Positions 46,143 through 59,040 of a stretch of 64,000 bases of DNA are shown here, piece after piece; position 1 is the stretch's first letter, and the number at the start of each line of letters is the position of its first letter. The position numbers and the translations under genes are program-made. The stretch comes from Burkholderia dolosa. GTDB taxonomy: Bacteria > Pseudomonadota > Gammaproteobacteria > Burkholderiales > Burkholderiaceae. The DNA lies in the NCBI RefSeq assembly GCF_902499135.1, contig NZ_CABVPR010000022.1, positions 1 through 64,000 on the forward strand, given 5' to 3'. Under the pieces are notes generated by a model that was not told the DNA's origin, ran no database searches, and saw only the letters and a list, made by a program, of their open reading frames with translations.

Positions 46143-46823
46143 TTACTGCGCGGGCGTATCGAGCTGTTTCTTCAGCGCGGCGAGACGGTCTTCGACCGAC
46201 GGCCCCTTGTTCAGCGCGGCGAGCTTGTCGTCGAGCGCCTTGCCGCTCGACGTGTCGGCCGAATTCAGCCGTGCGTCGGAACTCGCGTTCTGCAGCGCGA
46301 CCTTGTCTTCGAGCTTCTGGAAGTCTTCCGACAGGTTCTTCCCGCCGATGCCGCCGAGCGCGCTCGCCGCGACGTCCTTCGCCTGCGCGATTTCCTGCTT
46401 CGCCTGCAGGATGTTCGAGCGCGCGTTCAGGTCGTTGCGGCGCTGACGCATGTCGGCGATCTGCCCCTTGAGCTTGTCGACCGACGGCTCGAGCGTCGCC
46501 AGTTCGGCCGCGAGCGCGTCGCGCTCGGCTTCCGCATTGGCCTGCGCGGCGAGCGCCTCGCGCGCGAGCGCTTCGTCGCCGGCGTGCAGCGCGCGCTTCG
46601 CGCCGTCCTCGTACTTCTGCACCTTGTCGGCGGCCGCATCGCGCTTGCTGCGCTGGGTCGCGACCTGCGCTTCGATCTCGATCAGCGAATTTTCGGCACG
46701 GCCGATGCTGTCGTCGAGCTCCCGCACGATCTGCCGTGCGTCGCGCGACGGATCCTGTACCGAGTCGGCCGCATCGTTGAGCAGGCCCTTGATCGTGCGC
46801 GAAATAGAGTCGAAAAGCGACAT
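46143..46823 (-). CDS. pspA: PspA/IM30-family protein
   Basis: The 226-aa protein is largely one long coiled coil (about residues 25-200). It has the family front SLFDSISRTIKGLLNDAADSVQDPSRDARQIVRELDDSI, which includes an amphipathic membrane-binding helix. PspA proteins polymerise on damaged inner membrane and preserve the proton gradient. The upstream pspF-type activator and pspBC partners of E. coli are absent here. The downstream TPR membrane protein may replace them. Confidence 0.82.
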   Translation of the reverse strand: MSLFDSISRTIKGLLNDAADSVQDPSRDARQIVRELDDSIGRAENSLIEIEAQVATQRSKRDAAADKVQKYEDGAKRALHAGDEALAREALAAQANAEAERDALAAELATLEPSVDKLKGQIADMRQRRNDLNARSNILQAKQEIAQAKDVAASALGGIGGKNLSEDFQKLEDKVALQNASSDARLNSADTSSGKALDDKLAALNKGPSVEDRLAALKKQLDTPAQ

Positions 46824-47261
46824 GAAATCCTCCGTGGTTGAAAGGCGCCGCGCGTTCGCGGCCGTGCCCGTCGCGCTGCTGTCGGCCCGCGCGGGCTCGC
46901 GGATATTACACCGCCGCGTACTTAAATACGGCTTAAACGCGCGGCTTCAAGCGGCCCGCGTGCGTGCCGCGACAACCTTTCGCGGCTGAAAGAAACGCGG
47001 CGGCGCGCGGCCGGCTGCGTGTCCATGATAGTTCGCCGACGCGGCTGCTGCGTCGAACGGATCGCGCCGGCGCGGGAATTTTTACAAAAAATCGCGAAGC
47101 CGCCCGGTCGATTTCATTAAAATGCGCTGTCACGTCGCGGGAACGGATCGCCGCGCGGCGGGGTCTGTCGACGTGACGGTAGCCACGATGCACCCGCTCT
47201 GATTCATCCGCTTGCATTTCCGCATGCGTCCGAGGGCGCCGAGCGCGCCCGCCATTCCGAC
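46824..47261. other. Divergent promoter region between pspA and the PBP gene
   Basis: No gene is supported. The part 47080-47130 is the most AT-rich (TTTTTACAAAAAATCG, TTCATTAAAATGCG) and probably holds the rightward promoter. I cannot pair -35 and -10 boxes at a good distance. Confidence 0.4.
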
Positions 47262-49775
47262 ATGCCAATTATCAAACGACCGCCTTCTTCTTCCGACCGG
47301 CACGAACCTCACTACACGTTGCGCCGTTCGCCGTCCGGAGCCTATTACATCGATGACGACGATCGCGGCGACGACCGCCGCGGCGCACGCGATGCGGACC
47401 GCGGCCGCCGATCGTTCGGCTCTCGCGTCGCGCTGTGGTTCGTCGGCCTGTTCGCGACGCTCGCGATCGTCGGCGCGCTGATCGTCGGCTACGCGCTCGT
47501 CGTGATGGCGCCGCAGCTGCCGTCGCTCGATGCACTGACGAACTATCAGCCGAAGGTGCCGCTGCGCGTCTTCACGGCCGACCACGTGCTGATCGGCGAA
47601 TTCGGCGAGGAGCGCCGCAGCCTCGTGCGCTTCCAGGACATCCCCGACGTGATGAAGAAGGCCGTGCTCGCGATCGAGGACTACCGCTTCTACGAGCACG
47701 GCGGCGTCGACTTCGTCGGCATCCTGCGCGCGGGCGTGGCCGACCTGATGCACGGCGGCGCGCGGCAGGGCGCGAGCACGATCACGATGCAGGTCGCGCG
47801 CAACTTCTTCCTGTCGAGCGAGAAGACGTACACGCGCAAGATCTACGAGATGCTGCTCGCGTACAAGATCGAGAAGGCGCTGACGAAGGACCAGATTCTC
47901 GAGCTGTACATGAACCAGATCTATCTGGGACAGCGCGCGTACGGCTTCGCGGCCGCCGCGCGCGTGTACTTCGGCAAGGACCTGAAGGACATCACGCTTG
48001 CCGAAGCCGCGATGCTCGCCGGGCTGCCGAAGGCGCCGTCCGCGTACAACCCGGTCGTCAATCCGAAGCGCGCGAAGGTGCGGCAGGAATACATCCTGAA
48101 GCGCATGCTCGAGATCGGCTACATCACGCAGCCGCAGTACGACCAGGCGGTGAAGGAAGAGATCCACGTGCGCACGCCGGGCAACCAGTACGCGGTGCAC
48201 GGCGAATACGTCGCCGAGATGGTGCGGCAGATGATGTATCAGCAGTACAAGGACGAAACCTATACGCGCGGGCTGACCGTCACGACGACGATCAACTCGG
48301 CCGACCAGGAAGCCGCGTATCAGGCGGTGCGTCGCGGCATTCTCGATTACGAACGCCGCCACGGCTATCGCGGGCCGGAAGGCTCGATCAATCTGCCGGC
48401 CGCCGGCGACGAGCGCGACGAGGCGATCGACGACGCGCTGGCCGATCATCCGGACAACGGCGACCTGCAGTCGGCGGTCGTGCTGTCGGCCGCGCCGAAC
48501 GCGGTCGACGTGCAGTTCGTCGGCGGCGCGACGACGACGATCGGGCCTGCGGGGCTGCGCTTCGTGTCGGCCGCGCTCGGCCCGCGCGCGAACGCGACGC
48601 TGCGCATCAAGCCGGGCTCGATCGTGCGCGTGCTGAAGGACGGCAAGACCGGCTGGCAGATCGTGCAGCTGCCGCAGGTCGAAGGCGCGCTCGTCGCGAT
48701 CGCGCCGCAGGACGGCGCGATCCGCTCGCTGGTCGGCGGCTTCGACTTCAACAAGAGCAAGTTCAATCACGTGACGCAGGCGTGGCGGCAGCCGGGCTCG
48801 TCGTTCAAGCCGTTCATCTACTCGGCATCGCTCGACAAGGGGCTCGGGCCGGCGACGATCATCAACGACGCGCCGCTGTACTTCCCGCCGAGCGTGCCGG
48901 GCGGCACCGCATGGGAGCCGAAGGACGACGATCAGCCGGACGGCCCGATGACGATGCGCACCGGCCTGCAGCGCTCGAAGAACCTCGTGTCGATCCGGAT
49001 CCTCGCGACGATCGGCACGCAGTACGCGCAGCAGTACGTGACGCAGCGTTTCGGCTTCGATCCGGCGAAGACGCCGCCGTATCTGCCGATGGCGCTCGGC
49101 GCGGGGCTCGTCACGCCGCTGCAGCTCGCGACGGGCTACGCGGTGTTCGCGAACGGCGGCTACAAGGTCGATCCGTATCTGATCGCTGAAGTCGACGACG
49201 CGCACGGCCAGCCGCTGCAGAAGTCGCAGCCGGTAATCGCGGGCAGCACCGCGCCGCGCACGATCGAAGGCCGCAACGCGTACGTGATGAACAGCCTGCT
49301 GCATACGGTCGCGACGGCCGGCACGGGCGCCGGCACGAACGTGCTCGGCCGCAACGACCTGCAGGGCAAGACCGGTACGACGAACGATGCGAAGGACGGC
49401 TGGTTCGCCGGCTATCAGCAGTCGCTGGTCGCGGTCGCATGGATGGGCTTCGATCAGCCGAAGAGCCTCGGCAGCCGCGAATTCGGCGCGCAGCTCGCAT
49501 TGCCGATCTGGGTCAACTACATGCGCACCGCGCTGAACGGCGTGCCCGAGCAGGAGATGCCGATGCCGGACGGCCTGACGACGATCGACGGCGAGCTGTA
49601 CTACTCGGATCGCACGCCGGGCAACGGCTTCGTCGCGAGCGTCGACATCAATCCGGCCGCGAACGCGATCAGCGCGAACGATGCGCTCGGCTCGGCCGGC
49701 GCGGCGGGGCTCACACCGCCGCCGGTCACGCCGCAGGAGAAGCAGCAGATCATGGACATGTTCGAGAGCAAGTAG
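47262..49775 (+). CDS. mrcA: Class A penicillin-binding protein 1A
   Basis: The 837-aa bifunctional enzyme has a cytoplasmic D/R-rich head, one transmembrane helix (about residues 54-82) and a GT51 glycosyltransferase domain. That domain carries catalytic E139 in AIEDYRFYEHGGVD, GASTITMQVARN and KIYEMLLAYKIEKALTKDQILELYMNQIYLG. The transpeptidase carries S513xxK516 (PGSSFKPF), S572KN and K703TGT. It polymerises glycan strands and cross-links peptides at the inner membrane. A 3' terminator follows. The acidic D-rich linker before the helix is long for the family but not unusual. Confidence 0.93.
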   Translation: MPIIKRPPSSSDRHEPHYTLRRSPSGAYYIDDDDRGDDRRGARDADRGRRSFGSRVALWFVGLFATLAIVGALIVGYALVVMAPQLPSLDALTNYQPKVPLRVFTADHVLIGEFGEERRSLVRFQDIPDVMKKAVLAIEDYRFYEHGGVDFVGILRAGVADLMHGGARQGASTITMQVARNFFLSSEKTYTRKIYEMLLAYKIEKALTKDQILELYMNQIYLGQRAYGFAAAARVYFGKDLKDITLAEAAMLAGLPKAPSAYNPVVNPKRAKVRQEYILKRMLEIGYITQPQYDQAVKEEIHVRTPGNQYAVHGEYVAEMVRQMMYQQYKDETYTRGLTVTTTINSADQEAAYQAVRRGILDYERRHGYRGPEGSINLPAAGDERDEAIDDALADHPDNGDLQSAVVLSAAPNAVDVQFVGGATTTIGPAGLRFVSAALGPRANATLRIKPGSIVRVLKDGKTGWQIVQLPQVEGALVAIAPQDGAIRSLVGGFDFNKSKFNHVTQAWRQPGSSFKPFIYSASLDKGLGPATIINDAPLYFPPSVPGGTAWEPKDDDQPDGPMTMRTGLQRSKNLVSIRILATIGTQYAQQYVTQRFGFDPAKTPPYLPMALGAGLVTPLQLATGYAVFANGGYKVDPYLIAEVDDAHGQPLQKSQPVIAGSTAPRTIEGRNAYVMNSLLHTVATAGTGAGTNVLGRNDLQGKTGTTNDAKDGWFAGYQQSLVAVAWMGFDQPKSLGSREFGAQLALPIWVNYMRTALNGVPEQEMPMPDGLTTIDGELYYSDRTPGNGFVASVDINPAANAISANDALGSAGAAGLTPPPVTPQEKQQIMDMFESK

Positions 49776-49806
49776 GCGATACGCGTCGTTCGCTCCGGCA
49801 TGCGGC

Positions 49807-49831
49807 GGGCGCCTTCGGGCGCCCGTTTTTT
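49807..49831 (+). terminator. Intrinsic terminator after the PBP gene
   Basis: GGGCGCC and GGCGCCC pair around a TTCG tetraloop (49807-49824). G then six T residues follow. It lies 32 bases past the stop. Confidence 0.88.
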
Positions 49832-49891
49832 ATGTCGTTCGTTTTCGTCTTCTTCCGCGCACGGGCGAGCGCCGGTCAAAGCGTCGGAACG

Positions 49892-50365
49892 TCAGAACGA
49901 CGCGCACGCGGGCACGAGCGTGACGCCGACCGATTCCTGCCTGAAGCGCTCCGCGTACGTGCGCCGGATCGCATCGAGCCGCACGCGCGTGTCGCGTGTA
50001 TCGTCGGCGACGATGCGCACGACGAAGCTCGCTTCGCGCGTGATGGCGCCGGTCGCGCGATCGCGCCATTGGCCTTGCGTGTCCCAGTACGTGAAGCCGT
50101 CGGGAAAGCGCGGCGTGACGACGTCCGCGAGGAACGCTGCGCGTTCCGCGTCGGTGACGGGCCCGCGGCCCGCGACGTCGCGTCCGAACAGCAGATCCGC
50201 CTGCAGTGCCGCGCGCTCGCCGGGTGGCGCACATGCGACGTGCATGCCGGCGGGCGACGGCGGCACCGCGCAGCCGGCGAACGACGCGATCGCGGCGGCG
50301 CCGATCGCGAGCGATATGCGGGAACGCCACGTCGCCGCGCGCCGCTGCCGCGGCTCGCGCCGCAT
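49892..50365 (-). CDS. DUF3574 lipoprotein
   Basis: The 157-aa precursor has a basic start, a hydrophobic stretch (ISLAIGAAAIASFAG) and a lipobox-like ASFAGC, so it is probably lipid-anchored. The mature part matches DUF3574: DLLFGRDVAGRGPVTDAERAAFLADVVTPRFPDGFTYWDTQGQW, then VRIVADD and YAERFRQESVGVTLVPACASF. The function of the family is unknown. ATG 50365 is preferred because it puts a normal signal peptide at the front. Confidence 0.8.
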   Translation of the reverse strand: MRREPRQRRAATWRSRISLAIGAAAIASFAGCAVPPSPAGMHVACAPPGERAALQADLLFGRDVAGRGPVTDAERAAFLADVVTPRFPDGFTYWDTQGQWRDRATGAITREASFVVRIVADDTRDTRVRLDAIRRTYAERFRQESVGVTLVPACASF

Positions 50366-50489
50366 CTGCCCATTCCGCGGCGATCGAGCGTCACGCGCGC
50401 AAAACGCTGCGCGCTCAGTGACTTGCGGGCTTGTTCGGCGGGTTATCAACAGGGCTGTCAACATAATCTGGGGATAACCCGCGACGCGG

Positions 50490-51509
50490 TCAGTGCTGCA
50501 GCTTCGCGTGCGCGAGATGCATGCCGAGCGTGGCCGGGTCGGTGTTGGTGCCCGACAGCAGCACGCCGACCCGCTTGCCCTGCAGCGTTTCGCGCAGCGG
50601 CCCGAGCAGCGCGGCGAGGGCGGCTGCGCACGCCGGCTCGACCGACAGCTTCAGATGCGAGAACAGGAACAGCATCGCCGCGCGCAGCGCGTCGTCGGAC
50701 ACCGTGACGATCCGGTCGATATGGCGGCGGCACAGCTGATAGCTGTATTCCTCGGTGTGCGGCGCCATCAGCGAATCGGCGATCGACTGCATCGCGCTCA
50801 TCTTGATCGTGTGATTGGCCGCGAAGCTGCGGCACATCGCGTCCGCGCCTTCCGGCTCGACGCCGTACACGTGCACGTTCGGATTCGCGAGCCGCAACGC
50901 GGTCGACATTCCGGCCGCGAGCCCGCCGCCGCCGATCGGCACGATCACGGCATCGAGATCGGGCGTTTGCGTCGCCCATTCGTAGCCGAGCGTCGCGGTG
51001 CCGAGAATCGTGTGATAGCCGTTGAACGGATGGATAAAGAAGCGGCCTTCCTCGGCCTCGATCCGCCGCACGAGATCGAACGCCTGCGACGCGCTGCCGG
51101 CGAGCACGACTTCCGCGCGGTAGCGCTTGCACTGCGCGATGCGCGTCGGGCTCGCGGTATGAAACATCACGACCTTCGCGCTGCTGCCGAGCCGCATCGC
51201 CGCGTACGCGACGGCCGCCGCGTGATTGCCGGCCGACACGCACGTGACGCCGGCGTTCTTGCGCGCCTGGTCGAGCGCGAGCAGATGCGTGAACGCACCG
51301 CGCGCCTTGAAGCTGCCGCTCGCCTGCAGCAGCTCGAACTTGAAGTTCACGTGCGTGCCTTCGAGCGACGGCAGGTCGGCACGCTCGAACACGGGCGTGC
51401 GGGCGACCCACGGAGACAATGCGAAATGCTGCGCGGCGATTTCGTCGAGCGTCGGAATCGGCTCGCCGTCGATCGTCGTATGGGCGGCGCCCTGTTGTTC
51501 AGTCGACAT
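50490..51509 (-). CDS. PLP-dependent threonine dehydratase-like enzyme
   Basis: The 339-aa protein has the PLP lysine in LLQASGSFKARGA, the phosphate-binding glycine loop IVPIGGGGLAAGMS, and SAGNHAAAVAYAA. These are typical of fold-type II threonine/serine dehydratases and serine racemases. There is no ACT regulatory domain, so it resembles the catabolic form rather than the biosynthetic IlvA. It lies 61 bases downstream of argE on the same strand. A substrate other than threonine is possible. Confidence 0.85.
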   Translation of the reverse strand: MSTEQQGAAHTTIDGEPIPTLDEIAAQHFALSPWVARTPVFERADLPSLEGTHVNFKFELLQASGSFKARGAFTHLLALDQARKNAGVTCVSAGNHAAAVAYAAMRLGSSAKVVMFHTASPTRIAQCKRYRAEVVLAGSASQAFDLVRRIEAEEGRFFIHPFNGYHTILGTATLGYEWATQTPDLDAVIVPIGGGGLAAGMSTALRLANPNVHVYGVEPEGADAMCRSFAANHTIKMSAMQSIADSLMAPHTEEYSYQLCRRHIDRIVTVSDDALRAAMLFLFSHLKLSVEPACAAALAALLGPLRETLQGKRVGVLLSGTNTDPATLGMHLAHAKLQH

Positions 51510-51570
51510 GACGTGGCGTGTGGCGGGAGTGAACCGGCCCGCACGCGCGAGCCGGCGGGGCGGGCAGCGG

Positions 51571-52791
51571 TCAGTGCGCGTCGACCGACATGCTGCGGAT
51601 GAACTTGCGCAGGAACTGCTCGCAGCCGGCGAGCTGCGCGAGCTCGACGTACTCGTTCGGCTTGTGCGCCTGCTCGATGTTGCCGGGCCCGCAGACGACG
51701 CTCGGAATGCCCGCGCGCTGGAACAGGCCGGCTTCGGTTCCGTATGCGACCTTGCGCTTGTCCTGATCGGCGGTCAGTGCGCGCACGAGCTGCGTGATCG
51801 CCGCCTGCTCGGTCGCGTCGAGGCCGGGCGCCGCGGCGATCTTCGAGAATTCGATCGCCGCGTTCGGGTGCTCGCGCAGCATCTGCGGCAGCAGCGTTTC
51901 CTGCGCATACGCTTCGATGCGCGCGAAGATCTGGTCCGGATCGAGCGTCGGCAGGTTGCGGAACTCGAAATCGAACCGGCATTCGGCCGGCACCGTGTTG
52001 ATCGCGTTGCCGCCCTGGATCGTGCTCGTCTGCGCGGTCGTGAACGGCACGTCGTACAGCTCGTCGAACGGGCCGTCCGCGCGGAAGCGCTCGGCGATGT
52101 CGCGGATATGGCAGATGAGGCGCGCCGCGTACTCGATCGCGTTCAGCCCCTTCGGCGTCAGCGACGAGTGGGCCGCGTGGCCGCGCACACAGCAGCGATA
52201 CGCGTTGATGCCCTTGTGCGCGATGATCGGCCGCATGCTGGTCGGCTCGCCGACGATGCAGCCGGACGGCTTCACGCCGCGCTTGACGAGATCGGCGATC
52301 ATCAGCGGCGCGCCCGCGCAGCCGATTTCCTCGTCGTAGGACAGCGCGAAATGGATCGGCTTCGCGAGCTTCGTCGCCTGCATCTCGGGCAGCAGCGCGA
52401 GCGCCGCGCCGATGAAGCCCTTCATGTCGCACGTGCCGCGGCCGTACAGCCGATCGTCGCGGACTTCCGGCGCGAACGGATCGCTGTCCCATTGCTGGCC
52501 GTCGACCGGCACGACGTCGGTGTGTCCCGACAGTACGATGCCGCCGTCCGTCGAACCGTCGTGCGCAGGCACCGTCGCGAACAGGTTCGCCCAGCCTTCG
52601 CGCGGGTCGTGCGTGAGCGTCGACGTGATGCCTTTCGCGGCGAGCGCGTCGCGCACCGTCTCGATCAGCCCGAGGTTCGGCACGCGGCTCGTGGTATCCA
52701 TCGACACCAGTTGCTTGACCCACGGCAGGCTGACGGGCGAAGCGTCGCGTTGATCGGCGGCGGACTGCGCCGTCGCGTCGAGAGTGGACAT
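51571..52791 (-). CDS. argE: Acetylornithine deacetylase
   Basis: The 406-aa M20-family metallopeptidase has the metal motifs VLSGHTDVVPVDGQQWDSDPF, YGRGTCDMKGF, catalytic YDEEIGCAGA and GEPTSM. The final metal histidine region GPGNIEQAHKPNEYV is also present. ArgE removes acetate from N-acetylornithine in arginine synthesis; closely related M20 enzymes can act on other N-acyl amino acids. ATG 52791 opens the clean frame; longer frames upstream are antisense to or part of mfd. Confidence 0.9.
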   Translation of the reverse strand: MSTLDATAQSAADQRDASPVSLPWVKQLVSMDTTSRVPNLGLIETVRDALAAKGITSTLTHDPREGWANLFATVPAHDGSTDGGIVLSGHTDVVPVDGQQWDSDPFAPEVRDDRLYGRGTCDMKGFIGAALALLPEMQATKLAKPIHFALSYDEEIGCAGAPLMIADLVKRGVKPSGCIVGEPTSMRPIIAHKGINAYRCCVRGHAAHSSLTPKGLNAIEYAARLICHIRDIAERFRADGPFDELYDVPFTTAQTSTIQGGNAINTVPAECRFDFEFRNLPTLDPDQIFARIEAYAQETLLPQMLREHPNAAIEFSKIAAAPGLDATEQAAITQLVRALTADQDKRKVAYGTEAGLFQRAGIPSVVCGPGNIEQAHKPNEYVELAQLAGCEQFLRKFIRSMSVDAH

Positions 52792-52883
52792 GGCAAAACT
52801 CCGTCGGATGAATGCGAAAATCATACTCAAAAACGGGTCGGGCCGCCTTCGCGGCCCGCCGTGCGGTGCAGCATCGCGCGCCG

Positions 52884-56354
<3,471 letters not shown>

Positions 56355-56460
56355 AGGGACGGCTGGGGTGGCGTGCACGGCGCAGCGCGGCGCGCCGGTC
56401 GGGACGAAAGACCTATTATAAAATCCGCTTCTCGATTTCATCTTTCCGGCGCTTTCTTTC

Positions 56461-57171
56461 GTGACTCCCCGACTCTTCGCCCTGATTCCCTGCGCCGGCA
56501 CGGGCAGCCGCTCCGGCTCGGCCGTGCCGAAGCAATACCGCACGCTGGCCGGCCGCGCGCTCCTGCATTACACGCTCGCCGCGTTCGACGCGTGCAGCGA
56601 ATTCGCGCAGACCCTCGTCGTGCTCGCGCCGGACGACACGCATTTCGATGCGCGCCGCTTCGCGGGCCTGCGCTTCGCGGTGCGCCGCTGCGGCGGCGCG
56701 TCGCGGCAGGCGTCGGTGCTGAACGGGCTGCTCGAGCTCGCCGAATTCGGCGCGGCCGATCACGACTGGGTGCTCGTGCACGACGCCGCACGGCCCGGCA
56801 TCACGCCCGAGCTTATTCGCGCGCTCGTCGCGACGCTGAAGGACGACGCGGTCGGCGGCATCGTCGCGCTGCCGGTCGCGGACACGCTCAAGCGCGTGCC
56901 GGCCGGCGGCGACGCGATCGCGCGCACCGAGCCGCGCGACGCGCTGTGGCAGGCGCAGACGCCGCAGATGTTCCGCATCGGCATGCTGCGCGACGCGATC
57001 CTGCGCGCGCAGCGCGAAGGGCACGACCTGACCGACGAAGCGAGCGCGATCGAATGGGCGGGCCATACGCCGCGCGTCGTGCAGGGCAGCCTGCGCAACT
57101 TCAAGGTCACGTATCCCGAAGATTTCGCGCTCGCGGAGGCGATTCTCGCGCGCACCGCGCACGCTTCCTGA
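56461..57171 (+). CDS. ispD: 2-C-methyl-D-erythritol 4-phosphate cytidylyltransferase
   Basis: The 236-aa enzyme has the nucleotide-binding start [26 protein letters not shown], the [16 protein letters not shown] motif, and [14 protein letters not shown] with [10 protein letters not shown] near the end. It makes CDP-methylerythritol in the non-mevalonate isoprenoid route. Translation starts at GTG 56461. It is followed after 26 bases by ispF, the next-but-one enzyme of the same pathway. Confidence 0.95.
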   Translation: MTPRLFALIPCAGTGSRSGSAVPKQYRTLAGRALLHYTLAAFDACSEFAQTLVVLAPDDTHFDARRFAGLRFAVRRCGGASRQASVLNGLLELAEFGAADHDWVLVHDAARPGITPELIRALVATLKDDAVGGIVALPVADTLKRVPAGGDAIARTEPRDALWQAQTPQMFRIGMLRDAILRAQREGHDLTDEASAIEWAGHTPRVVQGSLRNFKVTYPEDFALAEAILARTAHAS

Positions 57172-57197
57172 CTTTCCCCATCTCAATCGGAACACGC

Positions 57198-57683
57198 ATG
57201 GACTTCAGAATCGGACAAGGCTACGACGTGCATCAGCTCGTCCCGGGGCGCCCGCTCATCATCGGCGGCGTGACGATTCCGTACGAGCGCGGCCTGCTCG
57301 GTCACTCGGATGCCGACGTGCTGCTGCACGCGATCACCGACGCGCTGTTCGGCGCGGCGGCGCTCGGCGATATCGGCCGTCATTTCTCCGACACCGACGC
57401 CGCGTTCAAGGGTGCGGACAGCCGCGTGCTGCTGCGCGAATGCGTCGCACGCGTGAAGGCGGCCGGCTTCGCGATCCAGAACGTCGACAGTACCGTGATC
57501 GCACAGGCGCCGAAGCTCGCGCCGCATATCGAAGGGATGCGTGCGAACATCGCGGCCGATGTCGGGCTGCCGCTCGATCGTGTGAACGTGAAGGCGAAGA
57601 CCAACGAGAAGCTCGGCTATCTCGGGCGCGGCGAAGGGATCGAGGCGCAGGCGGCGGCGCTGCTGGTGAAGCAAAGCGCATGA
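57198..57683 (+). CDS. ispF: 2-C-methyl-D-erythritol 2,4-cyclodiphosphate synthase
   Basis: The 161-aa protein has [11 protein letters not shown] with zinc residues D and [37 protein letters not shown], and the conserved end [21 protein letters not shown]. It is a trimeric zinc enzyme that cyclises CDP-ME 2-phosphate. It forms an operon with ispD. A perfect stem-loop terminator lies 52 bases downstream. Confidence 0.97.
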   Translation: MDFRIGQGYDVHQLVPGRPLIIGGVTIPYERGLLGHSDADVLLHAITDALFGAAALGDIGRHFSDTDAAFKGADSRVLLRECVARVKAAGFAIQNVDSTVIAQAPKLAPHIEGMRANIAADVGLPLDRVNVKAKTNEKLGYLGRGEGIEAQAAALLVKQSA

Positions 57684-57734
57684 CGAAGCCAAGCGCGTAA
57701 CGCGGCCGCGCCGCGGTGTGCCGCGTAAACGACA

Positions 57735-57760
57735 AAATGCCACGCGCTTGCGTGGCATTT
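57735..57760. terminator. Bidirectional terminator between ispF and ahpD
   Basis: AAATGCCACGC (57735-57745) and GCGTGGCATTT (57750-57760) form a perfect 11-bp stem around GCTT, with A/T tracts on both sides. It serves two genes that converge on it. Confidence 0.82.
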
Positions 57761-57804
57761 GTCATTTCGGCGGCCGGCGCGGCGTCGGCCGCGCGCCGTC
57801 CGTC

Positions 57805-58332
57805 TTACTCGCCTTCGGCGGCGATCACCTGCGCGGCGGCGTTGATCACCGACGCGATGCGGCCGACGTCGCGCAGCTGCGTGACGGTCATCCCTTGCTC
57901 GTTCTTCAGCAGCGCATAGTGCGACTTCACGCAGAAGTGGCACTTGCCGACGATCGACGCGGCGAGCGCGTACATCTCGAAGCGGCGCTTGTCGACGCCG
58001 CCGTGCGACGCGTACGCACCCATTCGCAGCTCGGCGCGCTGGGTCTTCAGGTCCGCGTCGTCGGCCATCTCGACGTACGGATACCACGTGTTGTTCATCC
58101 CCATCAGCGCGGCCGCGGTCAGCGCGGCGTTCGTCTCTTCGGGCGACAGCACGCCGGCCTCGCGGATCGTCTTCACGAGCACCGTGCTCTTCGCGGCGAC
58201 AGCGGCCGCGAGCGCGACGCCCACTGCATCGTTGCCTTCGAGCGACGAGCGCGAGATCGTGCCGTCGAGGTTCAGACGGATGTCCTTCGCGTAGTCGGGA
58301 ATACGTGCCTTAATCGAGTCGATGAATTCCAT
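57805..58332 (-). CDS. ahpD: Alkyl hydroperoxide reductase-linked peroxidase AhpD
   Basis: The 175-aa protein has the thiol active site KCHFCVKSH (C131, C134, H138) in the AhpD fold, and the front MEFIDSIKARIPDYAKDIRLNL. AhpD proteins pass reducing power to AhpC and have weak peroxidase activity of their own. It follows ahpC on the same strand, but a terminator-like stem-loop sits between them. Its ribosome site AGGAG lies about 7 bases before the ATG. Confidence 0.95.
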   Translation of the reverse strand: MEFIDSIKARIPDYAKDIRLNLDGTISRSSLEGNDAVGVALAAAVAAKSTVLVKTIREAGVLSPEETNAALTAAALMGMNNTWYPYVEMADDADLKTQRAELRMGAYASHGGVDKRRFEMYALAASIVGKCHFCVKSHYALLKNEQGMTVTQLRDVGRIASVINAAAQVIAAEGE

Positions 58333-58357
58333 TGATATCTCCTATGAATTGGCCGTT

Positions 58358-58394
58358 AAAAAAGCCCGCAGGCAGGATGCGTGCCGCGGGCTTT
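58358..58394 (-). terminator. Terminator or attenuator between ahpC and ahpD
   Basis: Read leftward, AAAGCCCGC pairs with GCGGGCTTT, with an inner GGCA/TGCC pairing around the loop. A run of six T (A at 58358-58363) follows. It lies within the 77-base ahpC-ahpD gap, so only part of the transcripts should reach ahpD. Confidence 0.72.
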
Positions 58395-58409
58395 CGTGCA
58401 TCGATGCGC

Positions 58410-58958
58410 TTACAGCGTTGCGCCGCCGATTGCGCGGTTGCACGGGCACAGTTCGTCCGTTTGCAGGCCGTCCAGAATGCGCAGGATTTCTTCCGGGCTG
58501 CGGCCGACGTTCAGGTTGTTCACCGAAACGTGCTGGATCGTGTTGTCCGGATCGACGATGAACGTCGCGCGCAGTGCGACGCCGGCTTCCTTGTCGCGCA
58601 CGCCGAGCTGGTCGATCAGTTCGCCCTTGACGTCGCCGAACGAGTAGTGGTTCAGCTTGTCGAGATCCTTGTGCTCACGGCGCCATGCGAGCTTCACGAA
58701 TTCGTTGTCCGAGCTGCCGCCGAGCAGCACGGCGTCGCGCTCTTCGAACTGCTTCGCGAGCTTCGCGAATTCGACGATTTCCGTCGGGCACACGAACGTG
58801 AAGTCCTTCGGATAGAAGTAGATGATCTTCCACTTGCCCGGGAACGACGTTTCGGTGACGGTCTCGAACGCCGACTGGCCGTTTTCCTCGTGATTGTTGA
58901 AGCCCGGCTTCGCGGCTACGACGGTGAAAGCTTCGAGTTTATCGCCCACGGTTTTCAT
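58410..58958 (-). CDS. ahpC: Peroxiredoxin, alkyl hydroperoxide reductase AhpC
   Basis: The 182-aa peroxiredoxin has the peroxidatic cysteine C57 in KDFTFVCPTEIVEF, LLGGSSDNEFVKLAWRR, and late cysteines C171 and C173 (LCPCNRA) that can resolve the disulfide. It reduces peroxides with electrons probably delivered by AhpD. No AhpF flavoprotein is nearby, which fits an AhpD-linked system. A strong promoter with OxyR-like motifs lies upstream. Confidence 0.96.
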   Translation of the reverse strand: MKTVGDKLEAFTVVAAKPGFNNHEENGQSAFETVTETSFPGKWKIIYFYPKDFTFVCPTEIVEFAKLAKQFEERDAVLLGGSSDNEFVKLAWRREHKDLDKLNHYSFGDVKGELIDQLGVRDKEAGVALRATFIVDPDNTIQHVSVNNLNVGRSPEEILRILDGLQTDELCPCNRAIGGATL

Positions 58959-59040
58959 GCGGATACTCCTGTATGAGTTGGGAAGAAGACAGAGTCAAGC
59001 TACCTCGGTGCTGCAACGATGGTGTGACAGCATGGGGACG

